From Corythucha ciliata (lineage: Eukaryota; Arthropoda; Insecta; Hemiptera; Tingidae), in NCBI GenBank assembly GCA_038030265.1, contig CM075938.1:54243189-54307188 (forward strand): DNA of 64,000 nt. Reading direction: 5' to 3'. Each line of letters begins with the position of its first letter. Position 1 is the stretch's first letter. Shown piece by piece: positions 42,343-55,160 of the stretch. A program made the position numbers and the translations under genes. Below the pieces are notes generated by a model. The model was not told the origin of the DNA, did not search any database, and saw only the letters and a program-made list of their open reading frames with translations.

Positions 42343-45300
42343 CTATTGTGTGGGTAAGGGACATAATTTGACGAGTGGCCTCACAAGTTTACCTTCACGA
42401 ACCCTAACCCTAGCTACTCGGGTCACGCCATCGGAACCTGGAAAAACTTGCAGAACTATGGCAAGCGGCCACGAGAGAGGGGTGCGTTTTCCTTCATCAT
42501 TACGACTATTGTGCCAGGCTTTATGGGTGGACAATCCTGCTGCCACTTCACTCGGGTTTGCAGGGTGTGTAAATATTCTTGCTGCCATCGTTTCCAGAAT
42601 TGCTGTACAATCCAGTTAACTTTGGCGTAATGATCGAGGCGAGGCAGTGGATGGGATGAGACATCGATCGCAGGCAAGTGGTCAAGTGAGGGGCCTAGGG
42701 TGAGAAAGTGCGCCGGAGTAAGAGCTTCGGGATGGTCACCGTCGCTTCGATCAAGGACCGCAAGGGGTCGACTGTTCAGAAGCGCTTCAATTTGGACAAG
42801 AGATGTGTTGAATTCTTCGTACGTAAGCAAGGTGTTACCTACGAGCTTTGTCAGATGAGTCTTGACGCTTTTTACGTTCGCTTCCCATATGCCTCCAAAA
42901 TGAGGAGCAGCGGGAGGATTCAATTTCCATTCAATTCGACGGGAGGCTAACTCGGAAACTATTGCGTTGTTATATTCCCGGGAGACTAGCAGTCGGTAAA
43001 GCTCATCTAACGCATTCTTTGCTCCAACAAAATTAGTGCCCTGATCCGAGCAAACAATGGAGCACGGACCTCGGCGTGACAAGAATCGACGGAAAGCGGC
43101 GAGAAAACAGTTTGTAGATAGGTCAGAAGCCAGCTCAATGTGAACTGCCTTCGTGGCGAGGCACACAAATAGGCAAATGTAAGCCTTAACGCTTCGAGCT
43201 CCCCGGCGCCTAGCAACAGTGATAGAGAACGGTCCCGCATAATCTACACCACAGGTGATGAAGGCCTTTAATTCATGAAATCACGTGGATGGTAAAGGCG
43301 CCATCTTCGGTTGTAAGGCCTTGGGTTTCATCCGAAAACACCAATTACAATTTTTCACTCGTCGGCGGACCAGGTCTCTGGCCGAAATTATCCAAAATTT
43401 GAGATGGACCAAGGAGAGTAGAAGGTGGGATCCCGTGTGTAAATTGTCCTGGTGGTATTGATCAATCAGCAACTCCACAAATCTTCCTGATTTGGGCAAC
43501 ACGATAGGGTGCCGACGTTCATATGGCAAGGTGGAATTTTGTAGACGTCCCCCCACCCTGACGACTCCATTGTCTAAAAATAAACCTAACTTTAAAATTA
43601 GGGGGTGGGTTTTGCGCTTAGGTGTTTCATGATTATCCATGTGATGTAGGTCGGAGACGATGTCACTCAAACACGTTTTTTGAATATGTTGACAACATGC
43701 CAGCTCAGAACTCTCCAATTCGGAAGCCTGCAGAGGACCGGAGCGCACACTGCTCAGTCGGACCACACGTCGAACCAACGCGGTGACTCGCAGTAGGCGA
43801 CGATAGGAGGAAACTCTATCCAACAAGGGACTCAGAACCCATTCCTGTACAGGTAACGATACGACATGAGTTTGAATTTTTTCTTCGGGAGGTGAAGGCT
43901 CTCCCACCAAGTCAGAAACCCTTCTCACTGGCCATGTTTCTTCAGGAGTATTAAGCCACTCGGGACCCTCAAACCACAAGGGATGAGACAGAAATGCATC
44001 AACGGGGAGACCACGACTCAGACAATCGGCGGGATTCATAGAACCTCGCACGTGTAGCCAATCTTGAACGGCAACATTCTCTTGAATTTGAGTAACTCGA
44101 TTTCCAACAAAGGTCGACCATCTCGAGGGTGACGATGAAATCCACTGAAGGGTGACCGCCGAATCCGAAAAAGCTCCAACTCCCGTTATTGGGTGACGAG
44201 TACCCAATGTTTCCTTGACGTTCCTAATCAATTTCGATAAAAGAAGTGCGGCGCACAACTCCAACCTAGGGATACTGACACATTTTTCCGGGGAAATTTT
44301 GGACTTTGCACACACAAACCGAATATTGGTGGTAAGCATGTTTGAGGCATGAATATAAACCACTGCGCCGTAAGCTATCGCCGAGGCATCAGCAAACCCA
44401 ATAACCACAAGTTGGTCTCCTGGTTCCACAGCAAGATGCCTAGGGAGTTTGAACCCCGATAAGCGAGGCAGATTCTTAGAAAATTCTTCCCAACGATGAC
44501 AAACGTCCAGAGGGGGCTCTTCATCCCAGTCAACTTTCAACGACCATAATATTTTAATAAGCCCTTTGGCTACAATGGTAATGGGAGCGAAAATTCCGAG
44601 AGGATCAAATATCCGTGCGATAGTTGACAACATGATTCGCTTAGTGCACTTGGCAGTAGGACTGGCCAAATCAATGTGAACCGAAAATTCATCTAGAACA
44701 GGATTCCATATCAGACCCAGTACCGCAAGAGAGGGCGCCTTATCGAAAGAAATTAACTCCACCTCCGGGATCTCAGACAACACTCGCTCCGAATTTGTCG
44801 ACCATTTTGTTAGCCGAAAGGAGCCCTTTTGAAATAGAGAAGATAACGCCCGGTAGGTTTCAACAGCCTCCTCCTCTGACGGCATAGAACTGAGGACTTC
44901 GTCTACATATAAATCCCGTTTAGCAACTTCCACGGCTTGAGGAAACTTCATTCCCTCCAACTCAACTAAATGCTGAACTGTACGCAGGGCCAAATATGGA
45001 GAACTAGCCATTCCAAATACAACTGTATTCATTTGGTATATCTTAAGCTCATTCTGTGGAGAGGAGCGCCACACTAATCGTTGATATCGACGATCACAAT
45101 CATTTACCAGGATACGTTGATACATCTGCTGTATATCAGCCGACAAAACGTATCGAAACAATCGAAAATTTAATAAGATTGACACCAAGTCATTTTGTAA
45201 TTTGGGGCCGGTGTGTAACAAATCATTGAGGGAGTAGCCCCCAGTAGATTTCGCGCTGGCATTCAACACTACCCTGAGGGGAGTGCTGGTACTGTTCGGT

Positions 45301-47531
45301 TTGACGACTCCATGGTGTGGTATGTAGTACGAATAACCATTTTCCTGTACCTGGTCAAAAGGAACCTCTGACATGTATCCCTTCTCGAGATATCCATTCA
45401 TTACGGTGACATAGTGTTGGTGAATTGTGGAATCGGCCATTAAACGCCGTTCCAAAGACAAGAAGCGATTGGTAGCGCAGGACAGTGAATCCCCTAATAA
45501 AGAGGGTGGGTGACGAAAAGGCAAGGAAACCGAAAATCGACCGTCATGACCCCGAGAGACAGTATTCATGAAGTGTTGCTCACACGCGTCATCATCTTTT
45601 GAGGGCTTAATTGCCGTAGGAACTTCCTCCAGGCACCAAAATCTTGACATTATTTCTTGAAGCGGCTCCTCTTCACACGCGGTAAAAACTTGGGAGACAG
45701 GAGGTGTGGATGTTTGAATTGATACCTCTCCCGTTATTAGCCATCCCAACGACGACTCGATTGCTACCGGGCCATTAGCAGGTCCAGATATCTTACGCCC
45801 TCCAAGGATGAGAGGCCATACGGCTGCTCCTATTAACAAATCTATTGGACCAGGGATGTGAAAGCTTTGGTCTGCTAGCGCTAAACCAGCGAGGTGAGGG
45901 AGGTCTTCCAATTGAACGACTTTAGATGGCAAAATGCCGGTGATTTCATCCAGAACTAATACCTCCATGTCAAATTTTCTTTCCGGATGGAATCTCGAGC
46001 TAAAAGTGAGGGTAGCTTTTTCCCGGATAGGAGCTATTCCTCGAGCCAGGCAAGTTACTTGTGATTGTGTGGGTGAAGTAATGAGGCCCAACTGTTGACA
46101 TGCCTCCTTGCGAATAAAATTGGCTTGAGAGCCGTTATCCAGTAACGCCCTCAGCATACAAGGTTGACCGGAAAGGCGACTTTCTACCACGACTTGAGCG
46201 GTGGAGAGCAAAACAAGTGAGTGCCGACAAACATTTGACACAACATTGGGTGTGGGGGTGGGCTCCACCGGTGCTGAGGGGGTGACAGTTGGAGGTGTAG
46301 TGAGAGGGAGTGACGATGATACACTTTGGTGAGTGGTTCCTTCATAGTGAAGCAAACCGTGATGTCTTCTTTGACAACGCGAACAACTAAATTTCGAGGT
46401 ACACTTATCGACTGGGTGTGAGTGAGACAAACAATTAAAACAGCGACGTGCCTTCTTGACCTGTTCATAGCGCTGTTTCACATTCATAAGCAAAAAGGAT
46501 GAACATTTATACCAGGGGTGAGCTGCGTTGGATTTACACAAAGAGCAAATAGATTTTGTCTCAACGGGAGGGCTTGCAGTTGAGGGTTGTTGTGCTACGA
46601 AAACCTGAGGGCTCTTGGAGCTCGTCTTTCCAGATGACGTACTCGTTTGTTTTCCAGAACGACCTAAAATTTTCGTCTGGGCTCGGACAAACTCAACCAA
46701 TTGTTCAAAGGTAGGGACGACTTCCTCCCTCGTGGACATGTCAAAATAACGAATAGTCTCAGGATCAAGTTTTTTACAAGCCAAATTAACCAAAAAGAAA
46801 TCGAACAAATCGTCTATACCTAGTCTCTTCAATGCGAGAGCGGATTCCACAAACCCTTCCAAAAATGTGTTCAAACCTTTCTCCGACTCCTGGGAAATTG
46901 ATTTAAAATTCAAAATTTTCTCTAGATAATAGTTCCCTAGGGCTCTCTTATCCTCAAATCTATTCACAAGAGTGTCTAGAAGAAGTCTATAGTTTTCCTC
47001 TGACGGAGGAATTCCCGTAACAATACTTCGTGCGCTACCGGTTAAATGCGTAACCAAATAATTGACTTTTTCTACATCCGAGAGGCTTCGATTTTGATCT
47101 ATTAATTTCACAAATAATTGGTAAAATGGAATCCAATTCTCTGGGGAACCGTCAAATTTCATAATCTGAATTGGCTCTAATTTAAGTTTACAACTCAATG
47201 GTAGAGCCCCCTTCACCTCCTCTTCTTCATGCTTTTCAGCGGACATTAATCGCTCGACAACAACGGAAATTTCATCGCATAAGTCCTGAAAAGACGACAA
47301 TCTCTGGAAAGAGGGGGAGTAGGTGGCGTCAACCTCCACACTTACGGACTCTAATTCCTCAACAAAATTTCTGAAGTCTCCGTGCAGTACGGGCACAGAC
47401 TTAGCTTTTACTAAAAACAATGATTTATTCTCATCTGAGACTCTCTTTGAAAGATCATAAATTTTTTGAACCTGTTCAAAAATAGCTTCAACCCTCGAAT
47501 TGAGAATTTTAACCCGACTCTTCCCAGCCAT
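42343..47531 (-). pseudogene. BEL/Pao gag-pol polyprotein, almost intact
   Basis: The ATG at 47531 opens a 1416-codon frame. Approximate residues: 110-285 gag (MKFDGSPENWIPFYQLF, LTGSARSIVTG); 325-390 cysteine/histidine knuckles (CSLCKS..., CFNCLSHSHPVDKC); 440-560 aspartic protease (ALLDNGSQANFI); 735-960 RT with GYSLNDLLHTGP, SADIQQMYQRI and catalytic YVDEVL (about 875); 1045-1160 RNase H (GFADASAIAYGAVVYIH); 1340-1400 zinc-binding part of integrase. A TGA at 43281-43283 interrupts, but the same frame goes on with VDYAGPFS, CSDQGTNFVGAKN and GGIWEANVKS (integrase D, D, E) to 42456. A frameshift near 42490 moves the last ~55 codons (DGVTRVARVRVREGKLVRP) to another frame ending at 42343. Two lesions only. 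Confidence 0.93.
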
Positions 47532-47794
47532 GAGCGATAAAAATTCTAACAGATTGACAACGGAAAATATAAACAGTTAAGTGTGAGAAGCGCTTGCAAA
47601 AAAAGTGTGTGGTGGTGGGGTGAAGTTAATATTTTATTTTGAATGAAATCAAGACCGATTACAATGCAAATATGAAGAAGTTTCAACGCGCCTTTATCTT
47701 TTTCGTGTGAGATAAATGATTTGTAATTTACAAAGAAAGTGAACTTTGACGCTCCTTAAACTGATTTTTATCCGGCCCGGAGCTGACCAATTTA
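47532..47794 (-). other. BEL leader and primer-binding region
   Basis: Between the 5' LTR and the gag start. The sequence next to the LTR on the minus strand is TAAATTGGTCAGCTCCGGGC. The TGGTCAGCTCCGGGC part is the likely primer-binding site, but I cannot name the tRNA. Confidence 0.5.
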
Positions 47795-48206
47795 TGTTGG
47801 GGCGGTTATTCCGTACCCACGATTTTTATTGTTAATAATTACTGATGACACAATGTCATTAAATCCGGAGGACCGTGAAAGGAAAAATTAAACGGACTCA
47901 CCTGGGCTCGTTCCACTCGGTCCACAAAGAGTGTGGTGGGTGAGGATAGGACGGAGGGGAGTACGGGAAACTGCAGGCGCGACCGTTTAATTAGACCGAC
48001 GTAATTTTGGTGTGTAATAATGATTGATCTGGGTAAAACGGCATTGAAACTTCTTTGAACGCTACGTATTAATTCGCTCGGGTGGCTGGGAGGACGGCGA
48101 ACAACAAACTGGCCCTTTTCCCTTTTGATGTTGAGAAAAGGCGATAATAGAAGAAAGATTTTTATCTCCTCCCCTTCACTACGAACCTTGCCTTCACGCC
48201 TAAACA
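47795..48206 (-). repeat. BEL 5' LTR (412 bp)
   Basis: Pairs with 41479-41881. Ends TGTTGGGG ... CCTAAACA on the plus strand, followed by the GGGGG target copy. Confidence 0.95.
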
Positions 48207-48211
48207 GGGGG

Positions 48212-49943
48212 TCAGGTTGCAATAATTAGGGTAGATGATTTTTTTATTTTATATTGTCTGGGATGGTGCTGGTATGACGTGTTCAAATTGTTGACCTCGA
48301 AAGACATCGGGATCATCCTGGAATTCTCGAAAAACCACAAAAATTTGGGACTTTTTTGGGGTTTTGGCTCATTCACGCTAAACTAGCCATTTTTCGGTTG
48401 TGGCTTCCAAGTAACTTATCAAAGTTGAGAAAATTTCTGAAAAAACCAGCCTAAAGCGGGTTCTAAATGTATTACCGTTTCCAAGATACAGCTCGTCAAA
48501 TTTAGGCTAATTTGTCAACACTTCGAAATTCTGTCTATGGTTCTTCGTTTTCGTTAGCTGTGACATTGTAGAAACCTTTAATGATCACGATAGTACTAAT
48601 TATTTTGCTAGACTAGACTGAATCTTCAAAAATGAGGCCAAACGACTTGTTATCTCCAATATTTTGATAGTGGTTGGGTTTGATAGTGGTTTTCAGCCTA
48701 TGAGTCGCGGGCTTTTCCTGGCTGGGTCGCCGTCTGTTATCCACACTTGGGTCGCGACCCATAATTTTGTCCTAAAGGGTCGTGCCCTCCCCACTATTTT
48801 ATGTTTTGCTACCGTTACTTTATTTATTCGCCTAAGACTGCATAGTTCAAGTTTATTATTTCATTTACCCATTTAAAATTTCAAAGAGAGCGTGAAACAG
48901 TGATCTCAGGCAAAAAGTCAAATCGAGACGGGAAAGTCAATCCTAAAATCCCCAGTTACCCGGCTTCCGAACATCTAATTTGGTCCGAGGGACTAATGTG
49001 TCGTATAATCGTGAGATATAATAACAGAATTTGTGGCGTACATCTTATTAAAAAGGTAAGGCCATAGGCCACACGCTGAAAGACTTGCAGCATATTTTTA
49101 TGCACTGCTCTCGATACGCCTCCGATACGGATTTTCCTTCCGCAACCTTCGACACCTTATTTTACTGGGCTATGTAATTTCTTTCTCAAAATTTTTCCCT
49201 TTTTCTTGAAAGAAGCATTTTTTACCTCCAGCCACTTAAATTTTTTTTATAACGGGTCTTGATATTTTTATCTGAAATTAGTCTTTTCAGTTCTTTATTT
49301 TCATTTTCTACTGAGTTAGGAATCATTGATTCGAGTTCGTAAATCAGCAAGTGACTTCTTCCCCGTAAAATCGCTGGATTTGCTTTAAGTTTAGAAGCAA
49401 AAAAAAAATGGTTGGCTGCTGCTGAAGTTCATTCCGAGGTAGGTACTGCCTGAAATATTCAACCGCTGTGAAATGTTGTTGTTGGGGGCGCCGCGCTTTG
49501 AACCCGGCAGGCGCCTAAGCCTCCTTTGGGCTCCTACGCCATACCCAGATCTAACTGTGCACTTCACACCCGTACTGTGGCGGACGTTTCGGTCGGCGCG
49601 CGGTTTGTCGAACGCACATCGCCGGGAACGCCCACACGAAGCCGAGTGTGCCGTGTTACAGCTCGCCGCATCCTTATAGTGTAATGGGGTTGTGAAATGT
49701 TGCTAACTGAGTGTTAGCAACATAGCTGTGTCATCCAGGTCAAAGACTTCGAGTTCCTCCAAAAAATGCGTGGATTTCTGTTAAGATGAACGACGTAGTT
49801 CAATCAGCGTATTGCGACTGCACTGCAAAGAGCTGCCTTGGAAGCGCCGCAATCATGTTGCGGTGGAGGACGTGATCCGCCAGAGCGTCAGGAATTTCCA
49901 GCTATAATGGCGCGGGTCTTCCAGTAAGTGGCCTAGAGAATAT
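48212..49943. other. unassigned sequence
   Basis: No supported gene. Two frames (48664-48876, 49473-49679) lack features. The GC-rich block at 49480-49680 includes GCTTTGAACCCGGCAGGCGCC, which faintly resembles a tRNA T arm, but no cloverleaf could be drawn. Confidence 0.35.
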
Positions 49944-50494
49944 TTGAGCGACGTAGATTATTCAGGCAAAGAAATAATCGTCGAAGGACTCCACGGTAAC
50001 AGCGTTAAATTTTCAGGAATTCTTTTGAATTTGACGGGCAGTCTTGTACAGCTTTGCTTTTATCTTTACCTTTACACTAGGATACTCATCCTGAGCCAAC
50101 TGAGGGACAGCTGGACGACTTTCTTGGGGAATTGGAGAATGAATGTTAGTGACCTATCATATTCAAAGTGACGCATTCATTCAACAAACTTTTTGTGGGA
50201 TATTCGAAGACCATTGTGTCACACTTCTTCTTCGTTGAGAGCAACTTTGGAAAGGATCTGGAAACTTTGATCCAACTGGGGAAAGTCGTTGACTCGTCGA
50301 TGCTGAAAAATGTGAGGAGTCAACTAGAGCTCATCAAAGCAGCCGGCATTGAATGCGCTAAGGGTAAATCACTGCAAGCATTTTTAACTTGGTTTGCAGT
50401 ACAAGCTTGGGGCGTGAAACATAAGAAAACAATTTTTATTGTAACTAAACCATTTGTTGATAAACTGTACCAACACTCTTGCGTTGACAAATAA
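49944..50494 (+). pseudogene. unrecognised ORF remnants upstream of Gypsy element 2
   Basis: Two frames, 49944-50171 and 50168-50494, overlap and may be one broken gene. The second (108 codons) is well-composed: FGKDLETLIQLGKVVDSSML, IKAAGIECAKGKSLQAFLTW, WGVKHKKTIFIVTKPFVDKL, then YQHSCVDK and a stop. I do not recognise the family. It does not look like a Gypsy gag. It may be an element-encoded protein or a processed host fragment. Confidence 0.35.
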
Positions 50495-50689
50495 ACTCTA
50501 CTACTACAATTTATTCGTTCTAGTGTGACAATTTACCGTTAATAAATTAATAACTCGTGCTTTTCTTGAAAAATATCTATTAAAACACTCAAATCCTATG
50601 GAATCTGGCTCTTGAGATGTACTACGGGTAAGGTAATGTAACCGTGAGCAGGCGGCCATTGCAACTGATCTATTCGGCCGAGAATTTTG

Positions 50690-53362
50690 TTGGTGAACAT
50701 GAGTCCCGCGACGTCCAGAGTATTTTTTTTGGGAGCTCTTTCTGCTCATCAGGACTGCAGCGTAGCGTCAGCCTACGTAGAGTGGTTTTACGTACTTCAA
50801 ATCCAACGGCATCGACGTCAAATTCAAAGTAGATACTGGGGCCCAGATAAACACATTACCGACGACAATTTTGAAGCGACTTGGCTCATATCCAAGAATT
50901 GAACCGACTAACATGAAGCTGAAGAATTATGATGGCTCATCGATCAGCAGCGTTCAAGGTACTGTTACTATTCAATGTGCAGACAAACTCAACGATCGTT
51001 ATCGACAGCGACAAAATTATGCCAGTTTTGGGCCTTGACTCAGTTGTTAAACTTGATTTAGTTAAATTCGTCAATAATATTGGTTTACGCCCTGCAGATG
51101 CACTTGCAAAAATGTTGAACAAGTACAAGCCCCTTTTAAATGGAATTGGAAATATAAAAAATTTTGAGTACTCGTTCAGGTGCACATCAAGCCCTGTATC
51201 CCATATTTCTCCATGTCGAAAAGTTCCATTTAAATTATACGATTCATTGCTCGTAGAATTACTTTCTCTACAGAAATTAGGGATTATTAAACAGGTCGAA
51301 GAGCCCACGCCCGTGGTTAATCCTATTGTTCTAGTGAAAAAACCAAACAATCAAATTAGAATATGCTTAGACACTAAGTATTTAAACAGTATTTTGCTTA
51401 GAGAACAGTTTCATATCCCGTCGTTTGAAAGTTAGCAGCGAACATGGATGGAGCTTGCTATTTTAGCATCCTAGATGCTAACAAAGGTTTATACATGATT
51501 AATTTGTCTGAGGAAAGCTCGTATCTTACGACTTTCAACACACCGTTTGGTAGATTCCGTTATTCACGTTTACCTTTTGGCTTAAGTGTTAGCAGCGAAA
51601 TGTTTTGTCGTATATTCTCTCAAATTTTTGAGGTCATTCCTGGAGTGTCTATTTATGTCGACGACATTTTGGTGTGGGGTCGGAATCTTGAAGAACATAA
51701 CGATAGACTTGAGCAAGTATTTAAACGTGCTGAAGAAATGGGAGTTCGTTTTAACAAAGAAAAGTGCAAAATTCTAAAATCGGAAATTAAATTCATGGGT
51801 CACACATTTAATAATGAGGGTCTTAAACCCGATCCTGATAAAGTGTCGGCAATTAAAAACGTACCCACTCCCTCCAATGTTAAGGATCTCCAGAGATTTT
51901 TGGGTTTAGTTACCTACGTAGGAAAATTCATTCCTCATTTAGCAAGTCTTACTGCACCACTTCGCACGCTTTTGAAATCGGATGTCCAATGGTATTGGTC
52001 ACAGGAACAAGAAACGTCTTTTTCTAAAATCAAAGACAAAATTGCTTCGGTATTTTGATGTTCGTAAAAGCGTTACAGTTTCGGTTGACGCTTCGTCAGA
52101 GGGTTTAGGCGCGGTTTTATTGCAAGATGGTTTCCCTGTACTCTTTGCTTCTAAGGCTTTAAATGAAACCCAAAAATCATATGCTCAAATAGAGAAAGAA
52201 TTATTAGCGATTCTTTTTGGTTGTGAGCGTTTCTATCAATATATTTTTGGCAAACATGTAATAGTAGAGAGTGATCACAAGCCCCTTGAAGTAATTTTTT
52301 CAAAGCCGCTGGATAAATGCCCCATGAGATTGCAACGGATGCTGTTGAGGCTACAAAACTTTGACATATCGATTGTGTATAAACCTGGCAAACAGCTTTT
52401 CCTTGCAGATATGCTGTCCAATAAATTCGAATAGCATGAAACAGATATCGACGCACACACTTCCATGCTCATTGATAATATTAACGACGAAAAATTAGCA
52501 ATTTTGACTGAAGAAACCAACAAGGATGAACAATTAATTGCATTGAAACGTTTAATTTCAAATGGTTGGCCATGCAAACGAAATGACGTTCCCAATTGTG
52601 TCAAATGTTTTTGGCCTTACAGGGATGACTTACAGATGTGCAGAAATCTGATATTTAAAGGCTGTCAACTGGTGGTTCCTTCTAAGTGTCGCTCGGACAT
52701 GTTGAAAAGAATTCATTATAACTACTTGGGTGTTGATAGAAGTAAAGCCAGAGCTCGTGAATCTTTATTTTGGCCGCACATGTCCTCACAGATTGAAGAC
52801 ATGGTGCTAAACTGTGATATTTGTTTAAACTTCAGAAATTCTAATCAAAAGGAATCATTTGTTGAAACAGAAATTCCCAGTTTACCATGGAAAAATTGTT
52901 TCTGTTGATGGATTCGTTTTTAAAAATCAAAATTACTTGTTGACTGTCGATAAATATTCAAAATTTCCTGAAATATCCCCTGTAACTACGTTTTCTAGTA
53001 AAGCAGTAATTAATTATTTAAAAAGCATATTTGCTCGGCACGGAGTACCAAGAGTAGTCAATTCAGATAATGATACAGGGTTTTCATCGGAAGAATTTTC
53101 TCAGTTTTCAAAAGACTACGGATTTCAACATAAAACATCCAGCCCAGTTTATCCACAATCGAATGGCCTAGTGGAACGACACATACAAACTATTAAAAAA
53201 ATGTTCAAGAAAGCCGAAGAGGACCAAAAAGACCCTTATATTTGTTTGCTGGAATACAGAAATTCCCCAATCGGATCTGGGTTGCCATCTCCAGCCGAAT
53301 TATTTTCTCGAAAATTAAGAAGTCCTGTTCTGCCGTACACAAAAAATAGCCTTGCACCCTAA
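50690..53362 (+). pseudogene. Gypsy element 2 pol (protease, RT, RNase H, integrase), multiply broken
   Basis: In order, over several frames: FFLGALSAHQD; protease VKFKVDTGAQINTLP (about 50815-50860); RT with LGIIKQVEEPTPVVNPIVLV, RICLDTKYLN, then after a frameshift near 51430 ACYFSILDANKGLYMI, RLPFGLSVSSEMFCRIFSQI, SIYVDDILVWG (catalytic YVDD), FMGHTFNNEGLKPD; connection QRFLGLVTYVGKFIP. After a frameshift near 52050, RNase H: VTVSVDASSEGLGAVLLQDG, SYAQIEKELLAILFG, VESDHKPLE. After a stop at about 52432: integrase zinc region (HYNYLGVDRSKARA, CDICLNFR) and, in another frame from 52859, core (VDGFVFKNQNY, VNSDNDTGF, NGLVERHIQTIKK). At least four breaks. No gag or LTRs were recognised. It resembles the K02A2.6-like, LTR-less remains common in insects. 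Confidence 0.88.
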
Positions 53363-55160
53363 ATAAGACCTCTCTAGGGCTCTAGAGACTCTAGGGAACT
53401 AGAAATAAACCCATAACCTGCAGTTCTAAACCTTCGCTTTTTCCACGGAAATCGTCTATTGATGAATTGACATCCTCTTCCAAGTAAAAAACTAAATGGC
53501 GATGTTAAAATTCTAGGAACAAGTTTCATCATAGTTTTTTCAAAGACGTTGCCAACAGCATTCTGAAATAATTTCCTGATGGGAAACTAACACGAATCAA
53601 GGGCTACTAACTTTTTTTTTTTTTTTTTTTTTCACGTTGAATAATCAATTTTAAACGACGGGAAGTGCTGCTATTTGGTGCCCTCTCAGCTCCCCTCATC
53701 ACGACACTTCACTTTTGCAACGATCACCCCCAACCACTTCACAAAAGGATGTGCAGTTCACTTGAATAGAAAAATAGATCTCACGAAATATATATATACA
53801 TACACTGTTGGTGCGAAAAGGCGATCGTAACACCTAAACGACTTCAGAGAAGGAAGTCGTGAACGGGCCGTGGCCGGGGAAGGCCTCTTCTTGTGATTCC
53901 CTACAATTTTTATCTGCGTGTCGTACCGAGTTTCTGTAACACCCCCACCCCCCACCCCAGTGCACTATTTTCTTACAACGTGCACGACTATTCTTGAAGT
54001 TCCATTTTACTTAAAATAAGTCCACAAAGGCTAGGTTTGAGTACATGAACGAAACTATACGAAAATAATTACGTAATGGTTATACGTTCTTTTCGTTCGT
54101 AATGTGTGCCTTCCCAACTTAAAAAAAAAAACACCACATAACATTGCTTACCATGTTCCAGCTCAATTGCACTTTCGAAGGGATTTACAAAATAATAACC
54201 AGAGCAACAGAGCAAAACTCAAAATTTCTTTTTAATGGTGTCTTGAAAGTTTATCCAATGAACCAGATTAAAACCACAAGAGTTGTTAACTTGGAGTGCA
54301 GGGCAGAGCGGGGGGGGGGGGCTTGTATTCAAGTAATGATTTCGAATTTTTGATTGTTTCCATTTTTATTTTAATTATAATCACCGTACGAGGTTGGGCT
54401 AATTTTCAAGAATGTTACGTGTGTTACATTCAACACGGTGATACCTACCGGGGTCAAGGAAATGATTAAAAAAAAATACGGTGAACGTTGGGTACAGGTG
54501 AGCGACCCCCCCCCCCCGCCATCACCCCGCTCCCGACCATAGTGGCTCACCACTTGAGTAGAAACAACCGGTGGTTTTCTTTTTACTGATGTTAAAATAG
54601 TGGACGTACATACTGAATAAAAACCGAAACTTGGCAGTAAACGAATAGGTGGAAGGAAGAGGACTCCCCTCAACCATCACCCCACATTATAAGGTGCACG
54701 CGTCGCGGGGTTTTGTAACGGTCGCTCGCAGGAACAGCTGCTCCGTTTTCCAGTAAAAAGGGAGATGATTCCGTCTTATTCATTGTTCAAGTTGTAGCAA
54801 TTGCCTTGAATTTAACAATTTTCGGTCGTCTATTGTTTATAAAAATGGTGATAAGTTGAATCGAATTTAATATTTTTTGGATTTCATATCGCGAATTTAG
54901 TCTACAATGCTAAGTTATGCATTGGCGCGTGCCAACTGTCATTCTTAGTAACGGAAAACCCCGCACTCCCTTCACCCACCTGGTTCCCCTCCTCTTTTCA
55001 AGGGTTCGGCCTATTCGATTCAAAAGATCCCCTCGGTGAATAATCACACACACACACACACACAAAAAAGGGCGTCCCTTTAAACCGTCAACAGTCACTT
55101 CCAGTTGGCTTTTAAACTTTTCACCGGCGACAAGCCGGTCCTGGGTTTTATGTGAGTCAA
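53363..55160. other. intergenic; 5' flank of the sanpodo-like gene
   Basis: Contains a T run at 53611-53632, a G run near 54311, a C run near 54507, and a (CA)n tract at about 55047-55064. No gene is supported. The small frame at 54144-54353 is unsupported. The promoter and 5' UTR of the gene at 55161 should lie in the last few hundred bases, but no core element is clear. Confidence 0.4.

Larger units (their letters stand above)
41479..48206 (-). mobile_element. complete BEL/Pao LTR retrotransposon
   Basis: Minus-oriented, with two LTRs (41479-41881 and 47795-48206) that begin TGTT and end AACA read on the plus strand, and a 5-bp GGGGG direct repeat on both sides (41474-41478 and 48207-48211). 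A polypurine tract GGGTGGGGGGAA lies at 41882-41893 beside the 3' LTR. One long gag-pol frame fills the interior. The LTRs differ by one 9-bp indel and very few substitutions, so the insertion is recent. This element is 6.7 kb, normal for the group. Confidence 0.95.

Noticed and set aside
42350..42950. Plus-strand frames over the BEL integrase
   Set aside because: Antisense shadows of the pol frame.
49473..49560. tRNA-like T arm (GCTTTGAACCCGGC)
   Set aside because: No D arm or anticodon stem could be paired on either strand.
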